Below are positions 44,865 to 56,184 of a stretch of 64,000 nt of DNA, piece after piece (the first letter of the stretch is position 1; every line of letters begins with the position of its first letter). Position numbers and translations under genes: made by a program. Under the pieces are notes generated by a model. That model saw only the letters and a program-made list of their open reading frames with translations. It searched no databases and was not told the DNA's origin. Origin of the DNA: Scytalidium lignicola. Its lineage: Eukaryota; Ascomycota; Leotiomycetes. The stretch lies in the NCBI GenBank assembly GCA_002812745.2, contig NCSJ02000210.1, forward strand, positions 1 to 64,000, in the 5' to 3' direction.

Positions 44865-47385
44865 CTAACTTGCCCTCTTCGAAGAATCTAATTCTGGAGA
44901 CTTCCCAACATCTTCGATATCCATAGTAACTTCAAACTGTACACATACATCGCCAAGATTGGCCATTCGTGTCGGCAGAACTTTTTCATCTGAGGTTTCC
45001 GTTCTGCCACGCCTCCGTCTCTTTCCAGCTTGTACTGCAGAAGCGATGAGACTTGAAAAACCAGCTAGAGTACTCACGATACCTTTTTGCAGAAAATATT
45101 GGACAACTTGCCAGCATGAAGGTCCTTGATTGCTTGGTCCTAATCTAGTAAAAGCATTGCCTCGTTCTTTCCGGCTGCGATTCTGATGACTGATGAAAGT
45201 TGAGAAGGGAGATAGCTTAGCTAGGGATCTCTGGATCGAGTGGTAGAATTGTATGATATTGTTAAGATTCAGCACAATAGTATAAGTGGAGAAAGTGATA
45301 ATTGGCATGACGATTGCAAGAGACGTGAGACTGAAAAGCGCATTGCTCATGCTCCAAAAGGACTGAAGTGCAATTTCTTAGCATCGGCTGATTAAGTCGG
45401 CAAAATTAGGTGAAAAAAGCTGCTTACTGTGCAAAGTGATATCGGAAGGAAGAATATGCTCACATACGTAAGGAGCTTTATATTCTCTCCTAGCTGTGTA
45501 GACGCACGGCTTTCCATAACTGCGCTTGCACTAAAGAGCTAGAAGATAAATCTATTAAAAAACAACCTCCTCAAAGTTGGTCAAAAAATATGACTTACTC
45601 CGTCTCTTAAGGCCTTGGCTTCATCTTGTTTACGTCTAAAACTAATCTTGAGGGTCTCTAATTTTTTAATAGCGACTTGATGCTTGTTTACTCGAGTAGC
45701 AAACATGTTTCGAGCAGCTACTGTAGCAGGTGGATTTGCAACCATAAGATCGATGAACTTTTGAGCTTGTTTTAAATTATCAGAGATGCTTGATTCAACC
45801 TCCTTAAGGAACTCAATGGCCCAGAAATACTTCTTAGATCTGGTAAATGTGTTATCGTCATTTAACAGACTGTCGTGATAGCCTGGGTTTAAGAGAGCAT
45901 TTTTCTCAGCAAGTAGGCCATCGAAATGATGAGCTATTTCTTCCCACCTGTCGATTACTGCGAGCAGGCTTCCATGGACTATGTCACCTATCTCGTCTAT
46001 CATTTCATGGGTATATCCCTTCATTAGATCATCTCGACGCTCGAAGTAGTACAAGTGAGGAAACTGATTAGGTCTCATGCACAGCATTGTCCAAAAAATG
46101 GATCTCAGCTTTGTCCCCGGTAGTCCAGCGCTTGGAATAGCAACTATCTAACTGACATCAATTCACGTAAAATGAGATATGCTTCAAATATAACTTACTG
46201 TCAAAGCACTCTCTCTTAACTTTCTTGGCCTTCGAGCTTCCAGATAATCACTATGAAGATCTCCGCAAGGCCATAATTCCAACATTTCGCTATGCAGTCT
46301 AGACTTCAAAATTTCATAAAAGGTAATGTGAAATATTAGTGTTCCCTTGGTTTCCATAGGTTCCGTTTCTGGAGCGCGTTGGCACCTCAAATGGCATCTA
46401 ATCGCTCGCCATAGGACTTCATTCATAGGCTCCGGGAAGACAGAGTCTCTAGTTTCAGCAATGAACGGGCACAAATCAAGATCCATTAACTCTTCGGTAT
46501 CTAGTGGGCAATCACGCATAGACAACGATGTAAGACCCTGCATATTGCTATGATTGTAAGCTCAATGCACATTTCAAGAGACGGTTTGAATACCTACATC
46601 ATCCTTCTCCAAGGTGCGATCATTGGTGACAAACGGTACGAGTTTGCTTCTGCTGATTGGATTTCTGATGGACGATCTGATGACTTTAACAGACTTCCAT
46701 ATATTTGTTGCTCAGACACGGCTATTCCTGGGTACCAATAAGCAGACAGTCCCGTATCAAACCAATCCCAAACATTAAAATATTGGCCCTTTGGATCGTT
46801 TGAAGACTTGAGAATATGCAAATGAGACACAAAATTACGAACTCGGTCAACATCTATAGGTTCGCAGGCTGGTGACCGGAAACAGAAGCCAATCCGATTG
46901 TCGTGTGGTATCTTCCAAAGCTCTCTGACGGTCGATGTCCATTCTGCGTTACGCGTGAGCTCTTCCGAGGTCTGGGATTGACTGCTTGGCATAGAGTGTG
47001 TTCCGTAGAGACAACTCCAAGATGGTACAACATCGAGACTGTATCTCCTCAGCGCCTCGGATAGAATAGGACCAGTTCTCTTCTCTATCGGTATTGTGGA
47101 GTTTTGTGATAATTTGGCAGAAACTGCCGAAGGTGACGGCTCTGTTTCCTGTCCTTTGCTATGAGTAAACTTCTATAGTAAAGAGGTCTCCTAACTGACA
47201 TGAACTAGAAGAGACTCATTATTGGATGGAAATTGGCTTATTTTATCTCTAAGTAAAGCATCAATTCGTTCATCTTGCCGAGTTTGGGCCAGCCTTATGC
47301 TTCGCAACTCATCAACAATTGTCTTAAGTAGCGTATATGCTTCTCTATTCTGTGGCAATTCTGGATTATCCTCGACATTAGCCAT
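44865..47385 (-). CDS. CorA-like Mg2+ transporter family membrane protein (divergent)
   Basis: At least six exons. The N-terminus (MANVEDNPELPQNREAY) is a coiled-coil-like acidic segment. A long soluble domain follows, with FNVWDWFDTGLSAYWYPG and LWRAIRCHLRCQ, and then the helical stalk of CorA-type proteins ending in ESRASTQLGENIKLLTYVSIFFLPISLCTSFWSM. The first membrane helix is followed by SMSN at the place where CorA proteins have GMN, so the selectivity motif is degenerate, as in many fungal CorA-like proteins. A second hydrophobic helix (FSLTSLAIVMPIITFSTYTIV) and a basic cytosolic tail complete it. The exon with IVAIPSAGLPGTKLR bridges two longer ORFs. Ion transport is not assured; a regulatory or scaffold role is possible. 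Confidence 0.75.
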
Positions 47386-48707
47386 CGTAGAACGAGAGAT
47401 TTAATGGTATAATCGCCTCTTGCATTATGTACGCCTCCTGAACGTCGTGGTACTGGGCGAGAGAAGTTATACAAATTCGGTTGCCCCTTATCCTTCGAGC
47501 CTTGAGAATGGCGGTGGCTGAGTGCGGTGGCACAGCAAAAAGCATGCAAGGTATAACCATGATATGAAATAATTATTAAAACAACCATAAAATATGATAA
47601 TAGTTAAAGGTAAGCCTAAAACCTTTATACTTTAGATAAAACTAATCTGCTATTAATAACTTTTCCAAATAAAAAGCTCCTTACTTCACTTATAATTATA
47701 AGACAAGAGCAAAGATCTTATATTCCAAAGAAAGTTTAGAATTAAGATTAGACCGAAAATCACGAGAAAGAACCATTTATGCGACTCTCGCATTCGGTAA
47801 AAGATACTCTAAAGTAAGATTACCAATAAAAANGCAAATTCCGCTGGTACATTGGTTTGCTTTTTTNAAGATTAAGCTTGTGCACAAGTCTTTTGTGAAA
47901 GAGGAAGATAGCATATAAAGCTGTAGTGTTGGTGTCGGTGTATATATGCCATATGTGCGAGCTAGTTGCGTTCTGCTCTCTTTCCGAAGCCTGCATCGAG
48001 GTTAAGATACCTTATCAATAATGTAGCTATACAAATTATTAAGCAACTAGTTTTACATCATGTTCAAGATTATATTTTGTATGGTGACACATAGGAGTTT
48101 CTAGCATGTCAACCTCTCCAACATTGACATACTTGATGTACTCGCCCACACGGGATACCAAAAGGGACGGTCGTCTACTGATTACACATGGCACTGTGGT
48201 CGGGATTACGGTGTTATAATCCTAATCCATAATCCCGGAATCTCCGATGTGGGAAGGCAGGGCTATTATAATCCGGGTATTACGGAAGTATGATAACTTT
48301 ATTCTGCATACTTTGAATATTTTAGAAACTGGCAAATTCATTTTAAAGATCTCAACAGCAGAAGGCTATGATTATGTAAGAGCTGTTTTCAAATGATAAT
48401 TGATTATGTTGAAGTAGGATTTCTGCATCTTATCCTCACTCGTTATTACAAGCATGAACTTAAAATAGAAGTCGGTTATTCTTTGTGATTAAGGTCTGGT
48501 GGAAATAGAGTCACTTGCATATCAGAATTCGCACATTATTAGTGTCTGAGGATTTTATTGTGTCTGATTGGCTAAGAGTATAGAAATATGTACTCTTATC
48601 AGTTATGCTACTTAGGAACTAAAAGACAATTTTAATTTACTGCTCTGCGTAAGCTGCTGTATCGAGTCAATTTAATCTTGAAGTTGAACTATGCAAGGTT
48701 TTGAGTT
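47386..48707. other. Intergenic, AT-rich
   Basis: Strongly AT-rich over about 47580-47830 and again near 48300-48700, with Ns at 47833 and 47867. A short hairpin CGGGATTA/TAATCCCG is at 48201-48237. No gene recognised. Confidence 0.5.
48201..48237. repeat. Short inverted repeat CGGGATTA-N21-TAATCCCG
   Basis: An 8 bp perfect stem within a stretch of repeated TAATCC/GGATTA words. No known function. Confidence 0.4.
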
Positions 48708-49907
48708 TTATATACCACTGGGCAACTCCTTTTTAGCATCTTCAATACGACCCGTCAAGAAAGCAAGCGAAACATTTGGCCCCCAGATTGCTATGCTATC
48801 AGCTGTACCAGCTTGTCATGGAGCTGGCGTATGGTCGTTGACAACATCGCCATCGGAATAATGCTCAACGACATTCCCAGATGGATTAAGCCTATTCCCA
48901 CATGGTTCAGCATATTTTCACAAACATTGAAGACCGAGAAAGACAAAAGCATTTGCTCACCAATAATCAAAGATCTGGCTTCCTAATAAATGTCTGCCCA
49001 CACCCCAACAGTTAGTCCACCCCTTCTTCTCAAGATAGTAGTGACCCAGCAGCTGCGTGTCAATGTTATCAACCTCAAAGCTCGAATGGTGTGGGTAGGC
49101 CTTTTTCAAAGGGTGAGGTGCTGATTGGATAAAGATGCTCTAGTAAAAATAAATCGACAGAATTATCTTTTACTTTGCGGATGTCGCACGGCAAGTCCCA
49201 GAGCCCGGATTGAGAATGAAAACTTCAAAACTCACATGGTGGTCTGTAAACTCGTCTCCTTTGTTGATGTGCATGAAAATCATAATATCTTTACCAGTAG
49301 CCTGATCATACAAGATATCTGGCGATGCAAGACTAAACGTGTTGAGGTACCATGCTACACTGCTCTCATACTGTGACCGATCCACAACGAAGCCGTAATG
49401 CCCTAGTTTATGAATCCTACTTGGACCACTATCGAAACGCTGAAACTTGCCTTTCCTTGGATTGTCCTCCCATGAGTTGAAAATGACTGCCTTGGGCTTT
49501 TCTTGCTGCTGTTCTTCCTTCTGCCGGAAGGTAATGCCGTATAGAAGCCTAATATTGTACCCAAGAGGGTCTTTAATATCGACGAAGCTACCACCACCCG
49601 GGACTGTTGATTTTTGAACTGTGGAAGCTCCTCGGATTCTCGAAGCGGCATCAAGGTCGGCTTGAGCCTGAAGCAACCATCCGCTTCCAACAAAGTGCTT
49701 GGAGCTGTCCGGTGATATCTCAGCTACGTAGAAGCAGGGATCCTCACCAAAGCCACGATAGTAGATTATGCTGTCACTCTTTTTAGCGACATGAAGACTA
49801 AAATCTATGTAGAAATTGTGAGCAGTCTCAAGATTTGGATGCTGATAATGCGTATAGAGGAGCCTATCTAGCTTAATTTTTGGATTTATCACTGTAACGG
49901 AAGACAT
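48708..49907 (-). pseudogene. Glyoxalase/extradiol-dioxygenase-like (VOC) protein with premature stop
   Basis: Three exons. The ATG at 49907 (MSSVTVINPKIKLDRL) starts a two-module VOC-superfamily chain: FYIDFSLHVAKK and DPLGYNIRLLYG in module 1, then KLGHYGFVVD, AYPHHSSFEVDNIDTQLLGHYYLEKKG and the metal-ligand region VVEHYSDGDVVND in module 2. Splicing after TDHH and after FDYW keeps frame. A TGA at 48816-48818 then ends the chain, yet 35 further codons in the same frame (IAIWGPNVSLAFLTGR) still match the family end before TAA at 48708. A CGA-to-TGA change would explain it. The truncated protein keeps the putative metal residues and might retain activity. It is divergent from the FAH-family gene. 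Confidence 0.75.
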
Positions 49908-50273
49908 AGCCAAACACTATAAACTAATATAGAAGTAGAGGAAAGTAAGTATGCAGGAAAAAAAAAAGCCCTGCAATTCCATGCATTTTATTTACCTCCT
50001 TGTTGGTGGTGGAGGCCGGCGTTTCCTATCGGCACCGGGGAATATCACCTGAGACATCTCCGATGCTTGGATTCACAACTATTGGAATACACCCGGGAAG
50101 AGATTATAGTAGCAACCCGGGCGTGTGTGGCTTTTGAAAGTGAACCGTGAAAGCACCGGTCGTCTATCGTGCGAGGAAAGGATGTCTTATATAACATACC
50201 GGTCTCACACGAAAACGCAACCTGATTTGACTCTAAAGTCCATCTAGCCAATTAGAAAGAGATTATCAGCGTC
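49908..50273. promoter_or_regulatory. Divergent promoter of the decayed cluster with paired ACCGGT sites
   Basis: ACCGGT occurs at 50155-50160 and 50198-50203, and related CCGG words at about 50014 and 50035. CGG/CCG pairs are typical Zn2Cys6 targets and the cluster encodes one. Function inferred. Confidence 0.35.
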
Positions 50274-51205
50274 ATGTTCGATTACTTACTTCGCTTTGTT
50301 GACACCCAAGGAGATGTCGTTTATGGCAACCTCCCGGAACAGATCTCACTGGATGACCTCGTGGGATCCAAGGTGCAGTTATTAACTGGTGACCCATTAA
50401 CAGGATTCCAAAAGACAGATGAGACTAGAACTGTGAAGAATGTTAGTGTCACCAATTCTATCTCTTCTCAGAACTGATAAGCCGTGTTAAGGTCCGTTGC
50501 CCATTAGACTCAACACCCGTCTTTCAATGTATCGGAGTTAATTATCCGTTACATGCTGTTGAAGGAGGCGTGAGTAAGATCTTGGTTTTATTTACGAGAC
50601 CTTGCTCAACAGAAAAAGGATTTCAAAGTCCCCAGTCAACCAATGGTCTTTACAAAACCGGCAGACTCAAAAGCTGGTCCGTTTGACGATATTTACTGCC
50701 ATCCAGATGCACGTTCAGAGTTAGATTATGAGGGGGAACTTTGTTTTGTTTCGGAAAAGACTGCAAAGATGTGACAGAAGAAACTGCTCTTGATTACGTC
50801 TTGGGATATACAACAGGTAATGATATCTCAGCAAGGGACTATGTCCCACAGGAGATTTCTGGGTTTCAAATGAGTTACGGAAAGTCATTCGATGCTTTTG
50901 CTCCCTTCGGTCCTTATATTGTGTCTCCCGCCATTGTTGGAGATCCACATAAGCTGCAATTGGTCACTAAGGTCAATGGTGAGGTCAGACAAAATGATAA
51001 TACCTCAAATATGATATGGAATATCAAACAGATCATTGTGCACCTCACCCGAGGCCGAACGGTTCGAGCAGGTACTGTGTGCATGACTGGAACACCGTCG
51101 GGTGTAGGATGGTTTATGAAACCTAGCTGTTTTTTTAAGGATGGTGACATTGTGGAAGTCACCATTGAAAAGGTTGGAACCATCAGAAATAAAATTGTGT
51201 TTTGA
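50274..51205 (+). pseudogene. Fumarylacetoacetate hydrolase family protein, frameshifted
   Basis: Family features are clear: FQCIGVNYPLHA, MVFTKPADSKAGPFDDI, LDYEGELCFV with the metal-binding glutamates, ALDYVLGYTTGNDISARDYV, SFDAFAPFGPYIV and TVCMTGTPSGVGWFM. Such enzymes hydrolyse acylpyruvates, often in meta-cleavage of aromatics. Two problems are visible. Near 50766-50771 the frame changes by one base between SEKTAK and DVTEETAL; one missing A or G explains it and no intron fits. The first junction also fails: residues up to RTVKN and the resuming LISRVKVRCP can be joined only by an intron of about 26 nt, too short to splice. A normal 43 nt intron separates exons 2 and 3. Likely non-functional, or affected by sequencing errors. 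Confidence 0.78.
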
Positions 51206-51731
51206 AAGGATGAGGCCGCGGCATTTTAATATTAAATTCACCGCAAGCAAGTCTGATATGCAGCACTGAACAACGATAAATAAATGAAGTCGAGTGGTAG
51301 TCATAGTCTTGACTATTATATTGAATTTGAAGGCTGTGATAGATCTAAGTTCACCTCTAAATTTGTTGCTTTTTTCTTTTATTTGATCTTTGCGTTTCGC
51401 ATACTGTATTGCAGCATTAATGGATACTACGACATTAAATTTGCATACAGATTAGGCTGCCTCTACTAGAAGCGCGCCATTATTAACAACAAACAATTAA
51501 AGGAACTTGTGCAGAGTTCAAGAGCCGCACTAGTCATCTTTAGGAATGATGGTAAAAGAAAATTGTTAAGAACGATGGCAGCAATGGAATTTTTATGATG
51601 ATGCTATCGATCCTCCTATTCGTTATACATCTAGTTATAGGAAATAGCATACCATCTGAATTTCCAAAATAAATGTGGTGTATCCAAAGATCAAAGACCA
51701 AAGCCTGAATGCATATTATATTTACTAAAAC
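51206..51731. other. Convergent intergenic spacer
   Basis: AT-rich 3' flanks of the FAH-like and NmrA-like genes. Nothing recognised. Confidence 0.6.
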
Positions 51732-52781
51732 CTACCTTGCGGAAGGATTATTCTGCTCCATTAAGCTAGCCATTAGTAACCCGACTTCTCCCTCCGTCAT
51801 CTCTGGGATGCTGAGGAGGTCGTTATCTAGTTTCTCGAAGTGACTACCATAGCCGTCTCCAAAGCCAGCCCTTTTGATAAAGGCATACCATATCCTAGGA
51901 TCAGAGTATCCCTTAGAGAGCTGCTCCCGAGCCTCTGCCTCCAGCTGGGCAGTGTCGGCAGTCTCCACGCTCCACGTCTCTTGCGGTGTTAACTTCTGGG
52001 CAAGTGCTAACAGCCTTCTCTGAGATATCGCGATGTCTTGGATATAGATACATCTGTTTGTTGTCTTGTCATAATGGGTAAGCACACCGACAACCGCCTT
52101 TCCGACGACCGAAAGGCGAGTGGCAGAGACAGGCTGGTCTCCGCCGTCATATAAGATTGCTTTGCGTCCTTTAAGATCAATAAGCATGCCAGCTTGAATG
52201 GCCCAGTCTAGAAACGCGCCATTGCATATCAAAGTATAAGTTATGCGACCGTCGCGGGCCCTATCCACAAGATAATCTTCTATGACAACCTTTTGCCGGT
52301 AGTTGGGAAGAGAGCGAGTTTGATATTCTGCAAGTCACTGCCAAATTCGGAAGGGATAAATCGTTTGACTTTAACCGCGATAGCAGCATCAATGAGTTGG
52401 CGCTGCTTAGCAAGAACAGCCGTGCCCAGGCACGAGATTAGCACGTCCTGACCCTGCAAGGCTGCTGAGATGGAGTCTACAGATTTGTAGTCAACGGAGA
52501 TAACTTTGACAGACGGAGGGAAGTCATGCTCGGAGGGCTTATGTGTGAGAATGGTGACAGAGAAGTCACCACAGTTGAGCAAAGAATGAAGAATTGCCGT
52601 CCCGATTGTGCCAGTGGCCTGTAAAGCTAGTTAGCCAAATTACTGCTGGATACAACGCTTGAATAAAGATAGGAGAAAATGCACTTACACCAGCCAAGGC
52701 GACGTTTTTAACGGGTTGACTAACGATGCTATCGTCCGCGACAGCAACGGGGACCTCCTTGATACCGCCATGAGAACTCAT
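51732..52781 (-). pseudogene. NmrA/isoflavone-reductase-like NAD(P)-binding protein, frameshifted
   Basis: The ATG at 52781 (MSSHGGIKEVPVAVADD) leads across one intron into the Rossmann motif NVALAGATGTIGTAIL, then DVLISCLGTAVLAKQRQLIDAA, RFIPSEFGSDLQN and YTLICNGAFLDW, the standard order of atypical short-chain reductases of the NmrA/PCBER type. Close to 52301-52305 the frame breaks by one base between LALF and YRQKVVIEDYLVDRA. A lost A in a CCAAAC-like context would restore it. Stops appear at once in the unshifted frame, so the product would end after about 130 residues without the substrate domain. Such enzymes reduce phenolic or quinone-like compounds with NADPH, or act as redox sensors. 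Confidence 0.78.
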
Positions 52782-53322
52782 CACACAAAGACTTTGCCGT
52801 TTGTAATGTCAGATATGTGAACAGATCCCTTTTGTAGGTTGCGGGTTCGTTGTGGTTTTCTCTTGCATATCACAGTCGTCGAACAGACAATCCGGCGTTT
52901 TGACGAAAGCCCGCATACAGTATCACTCCGGGCCACAACCCCTCATTCTAGCGCAATGACTCCGGTGAGGACAACACTGCGCGCCATCAAGGAGAAAAAT
53001 AGAATATCTCTAGATTGGCATGGTCAGCGGTCGTGCGGTCTTGATCAGCAAGCTCAGTACCCACCTCGAAGCGTTGTGACGTTATGCAGTACCGGGGTTT
53101 CGGGTATCCTGGAGTTGATGTCTGCCCGTAGACACACCACTCTTCATACGTAGACTCCGGAGGCTTATTATTTCTTTCCCCACAAGCATTACCGTCTATT
53201 CCGAGTCTCGTAGATTAGCACCTTATAGTAATTGAAGACGACGGTGTGTATGGCAGTTCGCGAAAATTAACAACGGCTTAGCTTGTACTTCTAGCTCATT
53301 TCTGAGAAGAAAGGTCTACGGA
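52782..53322. other. Intergenic between NmrA-like gene and regulator
   Basis: Promoter of the NmrA-like gene. No gene recognised. Confidence 0.5.
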
Positions 53323-55660
53323 TTAAGAGTCAGCCACTAGGTTCGCAATATCTTATTAGAGATGTTAGTTATCCGAGCACTAAGAATAATCTTAAGGGAG
53401 TTCTCACCCAATATTCCAGAACCAATCTTCCAGAACCTGGCCATCTGTGCAAGCGCTAGCGTGAGCAATTCGGCCTCAATACCAGGAGTGTGGCCGTCTG
53501 CATTCGTCCCTTTCCTTAAGTCCTTTGCTACTCTTAAATATATTGCCGCCGGTCCAATAATAAGGCAGCCCATGAATGGAGAATTGTATGGAATGCATTC
53601 AGGCGACCATATACGTATAGCTCGGAGTATGTCATCTGTATAGGGACGATAATCCATCTTACACGCTCCAATTCGAGAGCCAGCTGCGAGAGAAGCAAAC
53701 AATTGGTTCGTAGAATGCGAACATGTAACAGAATTTTCGCTCTCGCTGAGAAATCGGATGAAAGTCCGGCATCTGCCCACACAACGTCAGTCAATGAACT
53801 CGGAGGTGGAGATAGTAATTCAGTTGCGTACCCCAGCAACATTATATTTGTCAAAATGATCCAGTTGCTCTTTCGAAAATTTTCAGAACTGAAAAGGAGG
53901 GAACCAGATCCCAAGTGGAACTGAGGAGGTAGAAGCAATCCATAACATGCGACTGCAGCTTCAACATCGCGGATCTGCTGGGGATCAGGTCGCTTTTGTT
54001 GTACTAGGCCGTGGGTTAGAAGCAAGAAGAAGTTGATCACCAGGAACCAAGCCCTTTCGTCTTGATTCTGACAGTCTCGCAGTGTATGCCATGCACGAGG
54101 CGGATTCGGGTCAATCATTGCCGATTGCACTGGACTATCTGCAAACCAGGCTTTGTCCGAGACTGGGAGCAGCACTTGGATCGTAGTTCTGTCAATGGTA
54201 GGTAGACGACAAGCAATTCCCGACGCAAACGCATCCAGCTCCCAAACACACCACCAAGCACGTCGAAGTTCTTCTCGCATACTCCATTCCCTGTTACAGA
54301 TATCCCGAGATTGCTGCTCATTGAGATTGGTTTCATCAACCTTATTCAACCCGAGGTCGTACGCAAGCCGGGAGCACATTCCAATAACTAGCCATCCTTG
54401 AGAATCAGGTTCCGAAGAATATAAGTAGAAAGCCAGGAGGATACACCCTTGCAAATATCTAAGCGTGGGTTGCTGAAGCGTATGGATTGACTCATCATAG
54501 ATTGCTTTTGCTCTACGCCCAAATGGCTCTCCTCGCTGCGCAGGTAGGATTCCGTCAAATTCTGGAGAAGAAGAAAATCGTGCAGAAAGCGCAAGGATTC
54601 CATGCAAAATAAGGGAAGTCTCCAGAGAGAGCGTATTGTAGTGCTGATTAAGATAAATTTCTAAGAACCGCGGCTTGTGGAATAAGGGGAGGAAGCTATG
54701 AACTTTGTCAAAGTAGATTTCAACCCTGCATCGGATTAGAAAAAATCTTCCATAGTCAGATAAAGATATCACTTACAGCTCGTTAACCAACTTTTGGAGA
54801 TACCTCCAACGCGAACTTACTATGCTTCGACCTATCGGTGGCCTCGGTCGTGACTTCAGTCCCGTTTGTAATGTGAGAAGAAGAAACTTCGGACAATGGT
54901 AGCCCTGAAGTGTCTATCTCGTTAAGTCTTGGAATATAGGAGAGCCAGTCCGGATTCAATGTTGTCTGGCCATCTACTGCCATACTATCAAACCCTGTAT
55001 AACGGTTACCCCGTGATCCATCGTCCATCATATCTCGGCTGAAGAGAGGCAGACCGAGTTCCCCAAAGAGACCTGGAATGCTCAGATTGGCAAACGCATT
55101 GATTCTTGGAGGGCTCATCTGGTCAGATGTCAGGTCGATAGATGGCTCCAGTTCAATGTTGGAGTATGTTAAATCGCCCCTGTTGCTTTGCGAAGGAGTG
55201 GCGGTTTCGGTATCATTGGCTGTGATATTACTTTCCTGAGATTGAGAATCTTGTTGCCCACTCTCTGTGCCATTCCTTGAATCCTGCGACTCCTGCGGTG
55301 CAGACCGCAACTGCTGAGGCTTTCGATTGCGAACAGTGCGAAGTTGGGTATATACATATCGAGTTAGCTTTGAGACACAATGAGCATCTCGGTAGCTTCA
55401 TGTCGCCTTAGAGTGTGCTTCAAGTTAGTTCCGATGTTACGAGAGCGAGTTTCAAGACAACTGCTTTAGGAATAGAAGGGCGACCAACATTTTGTCTTCT
55501 TCCTATTGCCAGCATGAGCATTGCTAGCGACTAGAAGAGAAGAACGGTTTTACCTGCTACAATCCATGCAAGCCCGTTTGACCTTGCGGGATTTCCCTTG
55601 GGCCAGCGAGCCCGAGACAAGAGAATGTCGACGCGCGAGGTCGACCTCAATTGCACTCAT
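53323..55660 (-). pseudogene. Zn2Cys6 transcription factor of the decayed cluster, with three frame breaks
   Basis: The ATG at 55660 (MSAIEVDLARRHSL) leads to a zinc cluster split over three exons: KRACMDCSR, a 14 nt microexon for the KKTK segment, and CDMKLPRCSLCLKANSICIYP. The six cysteines are complete. Just after CIYPT the frame jumps (about 55337-55345) into TVRNRKPQQLRSAPQES and a long Ser/Gln-rich linker. It jumps again near 54820-54836 between EATDRS and IVSSRWRYLQKLVNEL. After a normal intron the MHR domain runs from YFDKVHSFLPLFHKPRF through LRRAWWCVWELDAFASG. A third break at about 53658-53664 precedes MDYRPYTDDILRAIRIW and the C-terminus ILDIANLVADS. Splicing cannot repair these. 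The product would stop soon after the zinc cluster. Confidence 0.75.
55489..55502 (-). other. 14 nt microexon inside the zinc cluster
   Basis: Exon sequence GAAGAAGACAAAAT between acceptor GGCAATAG and donor GTTGGTCG. It supplies the basic KKTK loop and the first base of the third zinc cysteine. Without it the CX2CX6C pattern is lost; with it the pattern is exact. Confidence 0.65.
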
Positions 55661-56184
55661 GGCTGGATTCTGGGGTGCTTGTATTGATTGATAAAACAGT
55701 TGCACTGGGTTAGCAAGTGTGCGGAGGAGGCTTGAGTGACCAGCGGGCTGGAGGCGGGGAAGATCACGGGTATCTCGGACTGCGTACTGTGGAGAAAGCT
55801 GTTAACCATCTTTGGATCTCGATCAAGTCACAAAAGAGCATTATAATCAATCTCAACGACGGTAGAGCAAAAGCAATACGGCTCAACACCTCGAAATTAA
55901 ATAGATTGTACACTTATGAGTTAAAGTTATTTATAGAAAGAACAGCGTTAATGGGCCGATAAGAATCTTACAGTAAGCCATACTCTTAATCATAGATGTT
56001 CCATTCACTGTCCAATATCTTGCTTATTTCGCATCAACCCTATCGCCTTTTGAGAATCTTCCCATGCAATGCGTTTCATCATTATTTAGTTAAATTTCTT
56101 TGCAGCCCATTTGTTCGGCAGCTGAGGCACGTCATAAGCATAGCTAAAAAAGAGACAAGACCTCCAACCCCCGCATTCAGCTAT
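55661..56184. other. Intergenic between regulator and DUF1857 gene
   Basis: Promoter of the regulator. Nothing else recognised. Confidence 0.5.

Noticed and set aside
53534..53665. Reading the end of the regulator's long ORF as its true C-terminus
   Set aside because: The other frame carries the family-like MDYRPYTDDILRAIRIW and SPFMGC segments, so the ORF end is a frameshift product.
55410..55557. A single 150 nt intron in the zinc cluster of the cluster regulator
   Set aside because: It leaves the third zinc cysteine missing and the frame wrong; the two-intron model with a 14 nt exon restores the exact motif.
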